Source: JACOMS01 sp051252005 (GTDB lineage Bacteria; Pseudomonadota; Alphaproteobacteria; Caulobacterales; Maricaulaceae). From it: a DNA stretch of 64,000 nucleotides. The DNA lies in NCBI GenBank assembly GCA_051252005.1, contig JBPOEZ010000002.1, positions 434,001-498,000 on the forward strand, given 5' to 3'. The translations under genes were made by a program, and so were the position numbers. The notes under the pieces were generated by a model. The model searched no databases, had not been told where the DNA came from, and worked only from the letters and a program-made list of their open reading frames with translations. Numbering within the stretch: the stretch's first letter is position 1; every line of letters starts with the position of its first letter. Shown here piece after piece: positions 8,984 through 17,530 of this stretch.

Positions 8984-9616
8984 ATGACCGTACATTTACA
9001 TAAAAACGACCTACCCGCAGGACTGGATTTTGGCAAAAGCGTAGCGGTGGATACTGAAACCCAAGGCCTATCCCTTGTCCGTGATAAATTATGCCTTGTG
9101 CAACTCTCTGCGGGCGACGGCGACGCGCATATTGTACAAGTAAACCGCCAGACTTATGATTGCCCCAATCTGAAGGCGCTCATGGAAAATCCTGAGGTAG
9201 AAAAAATATTCCATTTTGCTCGCTTTGACGTGGCAATTATGAAACGTGACTTGGGTGTCGACATTAATCCACTATTTTGCACTAAGATCGCCTCTGGCCT
9301 TGTGCGCACCTATACAGATCGTCATGGCCTCAAAGATATTTGCCGCGAGCTCATAAATGTTGATCTCTCCAAGCAACAACAAAGTTCTGATTGGGCCTCT
9401 GATGTTCTTTCGCAAGCCCAGCTTGATTACGCAGCGTCTGATGTTCTTTACCTCCATCAACTTAAGACAATTTTGTCTGCGCGGCTATTCCGCGAAAACC
9501 GTTTTGACGTCGCCAAAGCTTGTTTCGACTTCTTACCCGCACGGGCGCAGCTCGATCTTTTAGGCTGGGACGGGATCGATATTTTCTCCCACAACCTCAA
9601 ACGCAACCAAACTTAA
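8984..9616 (+). CDS. RNase D-like 3'-5' exonuclease (DEDDy)
   Basis: This 210-residue protein is a single DEDDy exonuclease domain without the HRDC domains of full RNase D. Motif I is AVDTETQGL, motif II is HFARFDVAIM and motif III is LDYAASDVLYL, with the tyrosine of the DEDDy class. Related short proteins in alphaproteobacteria are annotated as ribonuclease D and probably trim RNA 3' ends. I chose ATG 8984, which has an AGAGG site nine bases upstream; a longer frame from 8930 has no good start signal. It lies divergent from ada and 64 bp before lptC. Confidence 0.88.
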   Translation: MTVHLHKNDLPAGLDFGKSVAVDTETQGLSLVRDKLCLVQLSAGDGDAHIVQVNRQTYDCPNLKALMENPEVEKIFHFARFDVAIMKRDLGVDINPLFCTKIASGLVRTYTDRHGLKDICRELINVDLSKQQQSSDWASDVLSQAQLDYAASDVLYLHQLKTILSARLFRENRFDVAKACFDFLPARAQLDLLGWDGIDIFSHNLKRNQT

Positions 9617-9680
9617 TTTCATGTCATATGATGATTTTGCCTATCGCCACGGCGTAACGCATGTTTTATAGATATTTGAA

Positions 9681-10364
9681 ATGACAACGCCTGGAACACA
9701 TGATGCTAGCGAAGCGCTCGGCCTTTGGGAGCCAAAGCGCACCCTTACGCTTGAAGCTGCCCGCCGCCACTCTCGGCGCATTCGGATTTTTCGAGGGTTC
9801 CTCATGGTACTGTCGGCCCTGTTGATCGCCCTTTTGGTTTGGCAGTTTGTTAGCCAGAACACAGCCCCGCCAATTCAGGACAATCCAAACGAATCCGTCC
9901 GTATGACAAATCCGCGTTATAGTGGACGAACAAATGACGGCTTGCCCTACTTCCTGACGGCGGCCGAAGCCATTCGGACAACGGCCAATGATGAAGTCGT
10001 TGAGCTTGTGAAGCCTATCTTGCATTTCTACAGGGAAGAAAATGCAGGAGAGTCGACCATTGTTGCCGAGGCTGGGACATATGACGACATCAACAAAGTC
10101 CTAAACCTCAAAACCAAAGTCGACCTTCAAACGGATGACGGTAATCATTGCGTCTCAACACATGCCCGTATCTACGCTCAAACAAAAATTGTTGAAGGCG
10201 ACGAACCCATCAAATGTGTTGGGTCTTTTGGTATCGTAAACGGCAATGCCTTTGAAATTTTGGAAAACTATAAAGTTTTTGTTTTTAAAAATGGCATGGA
10301 CGCCGTCCTTGAACAGGACAAAGATAAAACAGAGTCAATCCCCGAAGAAGAGATCGAGCCATGA
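9681..10364 (+). CDS. lptC: LptC: inner-membrane/periplasmic component of lipopolysaccharide export
   Basis: This 227-residue protein has a basic cytosolic N-terminus (HSRRIRIFRG), one membrane helix at about residues 35-55 (FLMVLSALLIALLVWQFV) and a periplasmic beta-jellyroll typical of LptC, with the phrase FYREENAGESTIVAEAGTYD in the fold. LptC passes lipopolysaccharide from the LptB2FG transporter to LptA. Its stop overlaps the start of the next gene by four bases, and lptA/lptB follow, which confirms the assignment. Confidence 0.92.
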   Translation: MTTPGTHDASEALGLWEPKRTLTLEAARRHSRRIRIFRGFLMVLSALLIALLVWQFVSQNTAPPIQDNPNESVRMTNPRYSGRTNDGLPYFLTAAEAIRTTANDEVVELVKPILHFYREENAGESTIVAEAGTYDDINKVLNLKTKVDLQTDDGNHCVSTHARIYAQTKIVEGDEPIKCVGSFGIVNGNAFEILENYKVFVFKNGMDAVLEQDKDKTESIPEEEIEP

Positions 10365-10864
10365 AATCCTTCATCGCCTTAATTTCGCTCTTCATGCTCA
10401 TGCTTGCCCCTGCGGCCCACGCTCAACTTAACTTTGGCGGCGACGCTGATATTCTTATCGATGCTGAAAAAGCCACTTACAAAGGGCGGACAACGATCCT
10501 TGAAGGGGCTGTCGATGTCCGCCAAGGTAACGCCCAAATTTTTTCTGATACGATGAACATCTACCGGGCCGAAGCGGTGCCAAATGCGGAGGAAAGCGTC
10601 GCCCTAGGCGCAGTCACTCGAATTGAGGCTGAAGGTAACTTCAAATACATAACCCTAGAAAGCACAGTCACTGGAAATCGCGGCGTTTATGAACGTAGCG
10701 CGGGTATTATTACGGTAACGGGCAATGTTAAAGTCGTGCAAAAATCAGGTAATACGGCGTCTACGGATCGCCTTATTTATAATGTGAAAACGGAAACGAT
10801 TCGATTTGCAGGTGACTGTCTGGGCAAACAGTGCCAAGATCGCCCGTCAATTCGTATAAAATAA
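10361..10864 (+). CDS. LptA/OstA-type periplasmic protein, first copy
   Basis: This 167-residue protein has a signal peptide ending LAPAAHA and one OstA/LptA beta-jellyroll domain (EKATYKGRTTILEGAVDVRQGNAQIFSDTM). The ATGA overlap with lptC shows coupled translation. It is clearly related to the next gene, sharing DVRQG, VTG and a C-terminal CX4C pair (CLGKQC). LptA proteins form the periplasmic bridge for lipopolysaccharide. Having two LptA-type genes in tandem is unusual; this copy could be a specialised or partner subunit. Confidence 0.85.
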   Translation: MKSFIALISLFMLMLAPAAHAQLNFGGDADILIDAEKATYKGRTTILEGAVDVRQGNAQIFSDTMNIYRAEAVPNAEESVALGAVTRIEAEGNFKYITLESTVTGNRGVYERSAGIITVTGNVKVVQKSGNTASTDRLIYNVKTETIRFAGDCLGKQCQDRPSIRIK

Positions 10865-10883
10865 TATTTTGAGGAACGGCTTT

Positions 10884-11417
10884 ATGAATGCTTATATGAA
10901 ATCCCTTATCGCCGCGCCGCTCATAGCGCTCCTCTTGCCAAGCCTTGCACAGGCTCAATTTGCTCGTAACAACAGCGCTCCGATTGATGCGACAGCTGAT
11001 GATATTCTCAATAGCTCCGGCGTTACCGTTCTTAAAGGCCAGGTCGATGTTCGTCAGGGACAAACCAGAATTCTCGCCGATCAAATGAAAATTTATTCCG
11101 CCTCCCAGACCGGCGCGGTCGGATCTGCGGGTGATATTAGCAAGATCGAGGCGACTGGAAATTTCTACTACCTCACCCCTGAACAAGAAGTTCGCGGCAA
11201 TGACGGCGTGTTTGTCGAAAAAGACAACACCTTCACAGTGACTGGCGACGTCATTTTACTGCAGGGCGAAAACGTCGTCACAGGCAGCAAGCTTGTTTAC
11301 AACTTAGGCACCGAAGAAGCCCGCGTTATCGGAACATGCCAAGGTCGAAAATGCGGCTCCAAAGGCCGGGTCAATATTTTGATCAAAAGTACCAATGGCA
11401 GCACGAACACTCAGTAA
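10884..11417 (+). CDS. lptA: LptA: periplasmic lipopolysaccharide-bridging protein, second copy
   Basis: The 177-residue product has a signal peptide (cleavage near SLAQAQF) and an OstA domain with VLKGQVDVRQGQTRILADQM, which forms the lipopolysaccharide-carrying jellyroll. I chose ATG 10884 because GAGG lies nine bases upstream; the frame can be extended to a TTG at 10869 but that removes the spacing. A CX4C pair (CQGRKC) near the end mirrors that in the first copy. It lies 19 bases after that copy and 27 before lptB. Confidence 0.9.
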   Translation: MNAYMKSLIAAPLIALLLPSLAQAQFARNNSAPIDATADDILNSSGVTVLKGQVDVRQGQTRILADQMKIYSASQTGAVGSAGDISKIEATGNFYYLTPEQEVRGNDGVFVEKDNTFTVTGDVILLQGENVVTGSKLVYNLGTEEARVIGTCQGRKCGSKGRVNILIKSTNGSTNTQ

Positions 11418-11444
11418 CCTATAATAATAAAGCCCCCTTTACGC

Positions 11445-12236
11445 ATGACCGATACCCCCATTTCAGACGCGCCGTCTTACGCACAAAACGCACCGCAGCC
11501 TAACCGCATTGTGCCCGCTACAGGCCTTGCCGCTAACAATATTGGCAAAGCGTACCGCGGACGGGTTGTTGTCAAAGACATCACTTTGACCGTACAGCGC
11601 GGCGAAGTCGTCGCGCTCATGGGCCCGAACGGTGCCGGTAAAACCACAAGCTTCTATATGATCATGGGCTTGATCGAAGCCGATCGCGGCATGATTACTT
11701 TGGACGGGGAAGATATTACAAACCTGCCTATGTACCAACGCGCGCGTCTCGGCGTAGGTTACCTGCCGCAAGAACAGTCTATTTTTCGCGGGCTGACCGT
11801 GGAAGAAAATATTCGCGCAGTTGTGCAGCTGACTGAAAAAGACCGTTCCAAATGGAAAGATAATGTCGACGCTTTGCTCGACGAGCTTAATATCGGCCAC
11901 ATTAGAAAAAGTCCGGCGCTTGCGCTCTCAGGCGGCGAAAGACGCCGCGTAGAAATCGCCCGCGCGCTCGCGTCCCGCCCGAGTTTCATTCTGCTTGATG
12001 AACCGTTTACAGGGATTGACCCTATCGCCATCGCCGACATTTCCGAGCTTGTGCTTTATCTTAAGAAGCGCGGAATTGGCATTTTGATCACAGATCACCG
12101 TGTTCGCGAAACCCTCGACATTGTTGACCGCGCATCCATCCTGTTCCAAGGCGAAGCTTTGTTTGAAGGCACGCCCGACGAAATTCGCGCCAATAAAGAT
12201 GTACGCCGCGTCTATCTGGGCGATAAATACGCTTAA
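11445..12236 (+). CDS. lptB: LptB: ATPase of the lipopolysaccharide export ABC transporter
   Basis: This 263-residue ABC ATPase has Walker A GPNGAGKTTSFYMI, the Q-loop region LPQEQSIFRGLTVEENI characteristic of LptB, the signature LSGGERRRVEIARAL, Walker B FILLDEPFTGIDP and the switch histidine in ITDHRVRETL. It powers extraction of lipopolysaccharide by LptFG, whose genes are not in this window. An extra 35-residue polar N-terminus precedes the usual start, as in other alphaproteobacterial LptB proteins. It ends the lpt operon, convergent with xerC four bases away. Confidence 0.95.
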   Translation: MTDTPISDAPSYAQNAPQPNRIVPATGLAANNIGKAYRGRVVVKDITLTVQRGEVVALMGPNGAGKTTSFYMIMGLIEADRGMITLDGEDITNLPMYQRARLGVGYLPQEQSIFRGLTVEENIRAVVQLTEKDRSKWKDNVDALLDELNIGHIRKSPALALSGGERRRVEIARALASRPSFILLDEPFTGIDPIAIADISELVLYLKKRGIGILITDHRVRETLDIVDRASILFQGEALFEGTPDEIRANKDVRRVYLGDKYA

Positions 12237-12240
12237 GCTT

Positions 12241-13194
12241 TTATCCCTGCCTACTCTTAGCTTTACGCGCTCTGGGGTGAGCCGCCGTATGAACACGCCT
12301 TAAAGCCGCAACATCCACATCCGTATAGCGCTGTGTTGTCGACAAGCTTTCATGCCCTAATAATTGCTGTATAGTGCGTAGGTCGCCGCCGCCCGCTAAA
12401 AGGTGCGTCGCGAAACTATGGCGAAGCGCATGGGGCGTTGCCGTATCCGGCAAACCAAGAGCCCCGCGTAAAGTCTGCATATCATATTGCACTTGCCGCG
12501 CAGGAAGCGGCCCGCCTCTGATACCGCGAAACAGCGGCTTATCTGAGGTTAAAGGACGTCCATATAGGCGAGCATAATCATCCACTGCCTCTTTGATGAC
12601 GGGGAGGATCGGCACGACGCGGGCTTTATCGCCCTTACCCGTAATCACTAATGCGTCTTTCAAAGGCACATCACCCCCCGTAAGAGACAAAGCCTCTGAA
12701 ATACGAAGACCTGCCCCGTATAAGAGCATCATGACGGCTATGTTGCGGGCATTGACCCAAGGGCGTTCATCTAATTGATTGGCCCCGTCCATCAGTTCCC
12801 TCGCGCCTGATAGGCTTAAAGCTTTGGGAAGCGGCCGTTTAACCTTTGGCCCTTTTATGAGCGCCAAAGCGCTACATTCGATATCCCACCTTCGGCGTAA
12901 ATAGGCATAGAATGTGCGAAAGGCCGATAATTGCCGCCCGAGCGACGCCGCAGATAAAGGCGCATCTCCGCGCCTGCGGTAGGCCAAATAAGCCCGAAAA
13001 TCCAGCGCCGACATGGACTGCAAGTGGGACAGCGTCAAAGATGCGCCTTGATGATCCGTTTGAAACTGAAGAAACGCCGAAATATCGCGTTGGTAACTCT
13101 CCACGGTTTTCGCCGCGAGCCTACGCTCACCCGATAGGTGACTTAAGAAAAGCTCCAGCGCTTCGCTTGCGGATATATTTAAAACCGTGTTCAC
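12241..13194 (-). CDS. xerC: Tyrosine recombinase XerC
   Basis: This 317-residue tyrosine recombinase has an N-terminal SAM-like DNA-binding domain and a catalytic domain with the expected residues: the first arginine in GAGLRISEAL, HALRHSFATHLL (HxxR), the histidine in LGHESLSTTQRY and the nucleophilic tyrosine in RYTDVD. XerC with XerD resolves chromosome dimers at dif. The length and spacing match the chromosomal enzyme and not an integron or phage integrase, and no phage genes or att sites surround it. Confidence 0.93.
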   Translation of the reverse strand: MNTVLNISASEALELFLSHLSGERRLAAKTVESYQRDISAFLQFQTDHQGASLTLSHLQSMSALDFRAYLAYRRRGDAPLSAASLGRQLSAFRTFYAYLRRRWDIECSALALIKGPKVKRPLPKALSLSGARELMDGANQLDERPWVNARNIAVMMLLYGAGLRISEALSLTGGDVPLKDALVITGKGDKARVVPILPVIKEAVDDYARLYGRPLTSDKPLFRGIRGGPLPARQVQYDMQTLRGALGLPDTATPHALRHSFATHLLAGGGDLRTIQQLLGHESLSTTQRYTDVDVAALRRVHTAAHPRARKAKSRQG

Positions 13195-13303
13195 AAAGAA
13201 CAGTCTTTCACGGCAGGGTTAATGAAGTTTTGCGACAGGCTCTGCTTACCCGCAAATGAACCCGCCCCTTGACAGTTTGCGCGCACATGCCAACATCAGG
13301 TCT

Positions 13304-14197
13304 ATGACATCGCTCCCCGCCATTACGCCGTCTCTTGCACGCGCCTTTGAACCTGAACGCAAGGCGCTACGCGAAGGCCTAGCTCATCAAGACCTTACCG
13401 CTGCGCAAATCGTATCGGAAGCCCGCCGCGCCCTTGACCGGACAGGTATCGACTTCGCGCAAGACGCGGCCAACCCGCAAGTTCACAAAGCCGGACTTTG
13501 GCTGATAGAAATGGTCAAAGCGGGCGCAGGCGTTTTGGATCAAGGCACAGGCGCTGATATTATCTGGCACGAAATCCCGAAGCCGAAAAAACCGCTCTGG
13601 GCCGGACAGTCACTTTTTTATGCGGGCGCAAGCGTTCTCGCGCTCACAGCCTATGTCCAGCAAGCCAGTCTCGCCCTTATGTCTGTCGGCGTGTTAGCAG
13701 CTTTGCGGCTTATTGATCCTGGGAATTGGACAGCCCTGCGCCGAAAACTCCCATTCCTCAAGAAACCAGCCGCAATCGAAGATCAGTCCGGACGCCTAGT
13801 AAGAGCCGAGGCACGGGTCAAAGCCGACGCGGCGGGTTTCGTCGATAGCCTCGCCGAAGCGCTTCGCACAGCCGATCATATTTTGCTCCGCCTGTCTGAA
13901 CCAGAAACCGAAACCCATTGGCGGCAAGACACACGGCTTATGGGTCTGGTGCAAGGTCTGCTCGAAGCGCAAGAAGCTAATGATGGAGATTTCGCGCTCA
14001 AACTTATTGGCCAAGAACTCGAATCCATCCTTGCTGCTGAAGGTGTACAAAAAATCCCCTATTCCCGCAAAACTGCCGATATGTTCGATGTGCTCCCGGG
14101 CATTGGGCAGGACAAACCAAAACTCGCAGCCCCAGCGTTAATGGCCGGAGACGAGATTATCAGGCGCGGAACCATATGGGGCGCAGATAATGGCTAA
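13304..14197 (+). CDS. Membrane-anchored protein with GrpE-like C-terminal region
   Basis: This protein of about 297 residues has an N-terminal helical part, a pair of membrane helices around residues 100-140 (LFYAGASVLALTAYVQQASL then ALMSVGVLAAL), and a cytosolic C-terminus. The C-terminal stretch TADMFDVLPGIGQ followed by LMAGDEIIRRGTIWGA reads like the GrpE beta-domain, which contacts Hsp70 ATPases; this is a match by eye. It overlaps the Hsp70-like gene by eight bases, supporting a nucleotide-exchange partner role. I chose ATG 13304 (AGG just upstream); an ATG at 13256 would add 16 residues and lacks a ribosome site. Confidence 0.6.
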   Translation: MTSLPAITPSLARAFEPERKALREGLAHQDLTAAQIVSEARRALDRTGIDFAQDAANPQVHKAGLWLIEMVKAGAGVLDQGTGADIIWHEIPKPKKPLWAGQSLFYAGASVLALTAYVQQASLALMSVGVLAALRLIDPGNWTALRRKLPFLKKPAAIEDQSGRLVRAEARVKADAAGFVDSLAEALRTADHILLRLSEPETETHWRQDTRLMGLVQGLLEAQEANDGDFALKLIGQELESILAAEGVQKIPYSRKTADMFDVLPGIGQDKPKLAAPALMAGDEIIRRGTIWGADNG

Positions 14198-16097
14198 ATC
14201 CGACAGTGAATTTATTGGCTATGATCTTGGTCACGGCGAAACGGCCTTAGGCAGAGCTTACGGCCGCTCTATGCGCGAGCCAGAAATTCTAGAATTTCGC
14301 GGGGAGAAAAGTTTTGTTACCGCCGTTGCTAAAACTTCGGACGGGATAAAAATTGGCGCAGAAGCCGTTAATCTCGCCGCGATGGGAGATAAGCCAAACG
14401 TGTGGGTGAAATTTAAAGGCCGCGACCTCTCAGACGAAGCTATAAAAAAACCTACCCAGCTTTTCACGAAAACGCTCATGGCCGCACTGTCTAAGGACAA
14501 AAAAATACAAGGCCCAAAACATAGCCAATTTATCGTGGGTTGCCCGTCCGGCTGGGAACCAGAAACGCGAGAAGCCTATAAAGGCGTCTTCGAGGAGGCA
14601 GGTCTTAAAACCGTAAGGATCGTGCCGGAAAGCCGAGCCGCTTTAATGACAGCTTTGGAGCAAGGATATTTATCTTTAGAGGCCGCGCGCTCAAGTGTTC
14701 TCATTGTTGATATAGGCTCGTCCACCACGGACTTTACCTATTGCCGCGACCTTGAAGCCGAAGATGTCGGCCATAATATTTTGGGTTCAGGCCTGCTGGA
14801 CACTGAAATATTTGACATCAATCTGGCGCGCCAAAAAGATAAAACGAAAATAGACGCGCTCATCGCCCGTTACCCTCATTACCGCCCAATCATGGAATAT
14901 TGGTGCCGCCTCGCAAAAGAACAATATTTTAACGGCGACGATGTGCCCGTCGAAATGATTAAGCGCCTGCCCATCGACGGCGGTGTCTATTTCGATATTC
15001 GTATCGATCAAGATGATGCCAAAATTATCCTGGGTACACGGCTAGAAGCGCTCAATGGATTTACATGGCCAGATGCCTTTGGTTACGCGCTGCGCGAAAC
15101 CATAGACATGCTTGGCGGACGGGAACCAGAGACCGTTCTTTTAACTGGCGGCGCATCAAGACTTCCCCTCGTCGGGCCAGCCTGTGAAAAAGCTTTTCCA
15201 AACGCATCTATTGTGCGCGGGGCAGAACCTGAATTTGCCATCGCCAGAGGCCTCGCTTGGCTTGGCAGGTTCGAATATTTACATACGGGCTTCAAACAAG
15301 CGGTCGCCGAATTAATGGCCGAAAACGGCCCCGTGCACTCCAAAGCTAAGAGGGCCAGTCTTGATTTAGGGTCGCGCCTTTCGCCCGTCTTGGTCGATGC
15401 CCTTACCGAGAACTGCGTGATTCCCGCCTTCCGTGATTGGCGAACTGGAAAAATCAAAAGCCTTGATGATATCGAAGCGGCCCTTGAAATAAGCGTCAAG
15501 GATTGGCTCGGCGGCAAAGAAGCCCAAGCCGCTTTGCGGCCCGTTATTGATAATTGGTTCGCTCAGCTTCAACGCGATATTGAGCAAGATACAGACCCGC
15601 TTTGCCGTGAACATGGCTTGCCCGCCATGGTGTTATCTTTGGATGATAGCCAGCATGTGAGCCAATATCTCGACGGTATGTCTGTTGCTGCCCCGCAAGT
15701 CGCGAGCCTTGAGTCTGATACGGCCCTCGCTGGAACAACCATATCAGCCGTTATTATTGGCGTGCTTCTGGCAAAAGCCAACCTTCTCGCGCCGCTTCTC
15801 GCCAACCCCGTTGGGCTTGTTGTCGGCGGCGTCGTAGCAGGCGGCGGATTTCTATTTGGCCGCAAAGCCCTTGAAGGGAAGTTTAAGGGCGCGAATGTTC
15901 CCGTCATCGCGCGGCAAGTCATGACTGACGGACGCATCCGGAAGGCGGCGGGCAAGCAAAGAGATGATATGATTGACGCCGTGAAAACCGCTTGGGATTC
16001 TGCTGCGTCTGACCGTTTTACCCGCGAGTTAATCGACACACTAGAAACTGCGCTCTCGCAGCGCGCTGATGACCGTGCTGTCTTGTTTTTAATCTAG
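14190..16097 (+). CDS. Hsp70-like ATPase with C-terminal glycine-rich membrane segment
   Basis: This 635-residue protein has an Hsp70/actin-type nucleotide-binding domain: phosphate-1 GYDLGHGETALG at residue 9, phosphate-2 LIVDIGSSTTDFTY near 172 and adenosine motif VLLTGGASRLP near 315. A canonical DnaK substrate-binding domain is not visible. Instead, after a helical region, residues about 510-560 form a glycine- and alanine-rich hydrophobic hairpin (SAVIIGVLLAKANLL, then VGLVVGGVVAGGGFLFG), followed by an amphipathic helical tail. It overlaps the GrpE-like gene. It may be a membrane-attached chaperone or remodelling ATPase; its client is unknown. Confidence 0.75.
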   Translation: MAKSDSEFIGYDLGHGETALGRAYGRSMREPEILEFRGEKSFVTAVAKTSDGIKIGAEAVNLAAMGDKPNVWVKFKGRDLSDEAIKKPTQLFTKTLMAALSKDKKIQGPKHSQFIVGCPSGWEPETREAYKGVFEEAGLKTVRIVPESRAALMTALEQGYLSLEAARSSVLIVDIGSSTTDFTYCRDLEAEDVGHNILGSGLLDTEIFDINLARQKDKTKIDALIARYPHYRPIMEYWCRLAKEQYFNGDDVPVEMIKRLPIDGGVYFDIRIDQDDAKIILGTRLEALNGFTWPDAFGYALRETIDMLGGREPETVLLTGGASRLPLVGPACEKAFPNASIVRGAEPEFAIARGLAWLGRFEYLHTGFKQAVAELMAENGPVHSKAKRASLDLGSRLSPVLVDALTENCVIPAFRDWRTGKIKSLDDIEAALEISVKDWLGGKEAQAALRPVIDNWFAQLQRDIEQDTDPLCREHGLPAMVLSLDDSQHVSQYLDGMSVAAPQVASLESDTALAGTTISAVIIGVLLAKANLLAPLLANPVGLVVGGVVAGGGFLFGRKALEGKFKGANVPVIARQVMTDGRIRKAAGKQRDDMIDAVKTAWDSAASDRFTRELIDTLETALSQRADDRAVLFLI

Positions 16098-16129
16098 CGC
16101 TTCCGAAAGCTCTCGCGTAAAGAACCCGC

Positions 16130-16696
16130 ATGAAAGACTGGCAATTTTATCCTATTATCACAGCGGCTATCGCCGCCTTGATCCTCTATGCCTTGTCCTT
16201 TGCAGAGTATGGGAACGGCCCAAGCGGTAATAATTTTGTCATCAAAGGACCTTCGCTCAACACCCTTTACGCCGCAGAAGGTGTTTCTTTTTCGATTGCC
16301 GGAGACCCCAGCAACCCAAGCGCTTACGCCGTTATGTCGGCGCATGTCTCGCGGGCCAATGCTCCGCCTTCCGCTGGCGTTTTTGCCACCCTTGGCCCCG
16401 CAGATGAAAAACGGTTCGCGGGTCAAAAGCTGAATATAACAGTCCGCGCCCGTACAGGCCGCGCAACACCGCTGGCTTCATTTGATGTTGGCTATTTTAC
16501 GGCCGGCGCTGGAGATAGCGGGTGGAAAACCTTTAGCCTCACCGATGAGTTTGAAGATTATAGCTTTACCTTCACACCTGGTCTGCCCAAGGGAGACCCC
16601 GGAAATGACTATATTGGCATATGGCCCGACGTCGAAGGCAAAAGCCTTACGGTGGATGTCAAATCCATTACAGTCGACATCACGACGCCCGAATAG
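16130..16696 (+). CDS. Membrane-anchored protein with beta-rich extracytoplasmic domain
   Basis: This 188-residue protein has a single N-terminal membrane helix (about residues 7-25) and a C-terminal domain whose alternating pattern (LNITVRARTGRA, then SFDVGYFTAGAGDSGWKTFSL) looks like a carbohydrate-binding jellyroll. No enzyme motif is seen. It starts 32 bp after the Hsp70-like gene on the same strand and ends convergent with the M50-type gene, so it is probably the third member of the chaperone-like unit and could be a client or sensor. Confidence 0.65.
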   Translation: MKDWQFYPIITAAIAALILYALSFAEYGNGPSGNNFVIKGPSLNTLYAAEGVSFSIAGDPSNPSAYAVMSAHVSRANAPPSAGVFATLGPADEKRFAGQKLNITVRARTGRATPLASFDVGYFTAGAGDSGWKTFSLTDEFEDYSFTFTPGLPKGDPGNDYIGIWPDVEGKSLTVDVKSITVDITTPE

Positions 16697-16703
16697 GCAT
16701 TAC

Positions 16704-17471
16704 TTACTGCGGATAATCGTCATACGCATCGTAATATTCTGGGAACACCTCAATTATTGGCTCTGGCGGCGCTATGGCCTCAGAGACGCGCATGGCCAAA
16801 TATAAAATACCTAAAGACATGAGCGTGAGCAATATGCCCCACACGAAATGCGGCAGACCGATAACTTCCGCGAGGACAGTCGTATCGCTAATAATCGGGC
16901 GCTCCCCCGAAACCGCGCCGCGCATAAAGAAATAATCGATATGACTAATCGCGTTGAGACAAAACGTAATGGCTATGATCTGCGCGGCTACCATTTGAAA
17001 GCTTGGTTTCGTTTTGAGCGCTATTAGGCCCATAATAGCGCCTGTGCCTAACACCGTGACGCGTGTGAACATATCACCCGCCCATAACAGCCCAGACAAA
17101 AGAAGACCGCCGGTTAAAATCCATAAAGCCAAGCGGCTTAGGCCAAGGCCCCGCACAACAATAAGCATCAATCCGCCTGCTATTGCAGGGGCGAGCAAGC
17201 CTGATAGCACGACGACCACATGCTCAGCTGGTCCGGCCACAGATGTATAGGCCACGCCGGAGAAATCCGGCGACACCATCATGCGTTCAAACGTTCCGCC
17301 TGTGGCTAATGCCCCTAGGCCATGCCCAAGTTCATGCACCCACGTGCCAATAAAAGTCACCGGAACACGAATCCCTGACATCAAGGAGACAAGCCAAACA
17401 ATGAAGGCGAGCTTCCAGAAATTAGATTTGGATAATCTGCCGCTTCTTTGTGTAGTTCTTGCCAATGCCAT
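16704..17471 (-). CDS. M50-like membrane zinc metalloprotease family protein
   Basis: This 255-residue polytopic protein has a first helix leading into HELGHG (residues 46-51), the HExxH motif of M50 proteases, and six or seven membrane helices. A conserved histidine/aspartate in SHIDYFFMRG is the likely third ligand region. It resembles the M50B-like family found widely in bacteria, whose substrates are mostly unknown. It ends in an acidic, tyrosine-rich cytosolic tail (EYYDAYDDYPQ). It is convergent with the Hsp70-like unit and stands alone. Confidence 0.72.
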   Translation of the reverse strand: MALARTTQRSGRLSKSNFWKLAFIVWLVSLMSGIRVPVTFIGTWVHELGHGLGALATGGTFERMMVSPDFSGVAYTSVAGPAEHVVVVLSGLLAPAIAGGLMLIVVRGLGLSRLALWILTGGLLLSGLLWAGDMFTRVTVLGTGAIMGLIALKTKPSFQMVAAQIIAITFCLNAISHIDYFFMRGAVSGERPIISDTTVLAEVIGLPHFVWGILLTLMSLGILYLAMRVSEAIAPPEPIIEVFPEYYDAYDDYPQ

Positions 17472-17530
17472 GCCTTTTAATCTTATGGGCTGTATATATA
17501 GGAACGAAAGACGCGATCAGAAGGGGGAGG

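Noticed and set aside
12241..13194. xerC as an integrase of a genomic island covering the Hsp70-like genes
   Set aside because: Length, motifs and position by lptB fit housekeeping XerC, and no flanking direct repeats are seen.
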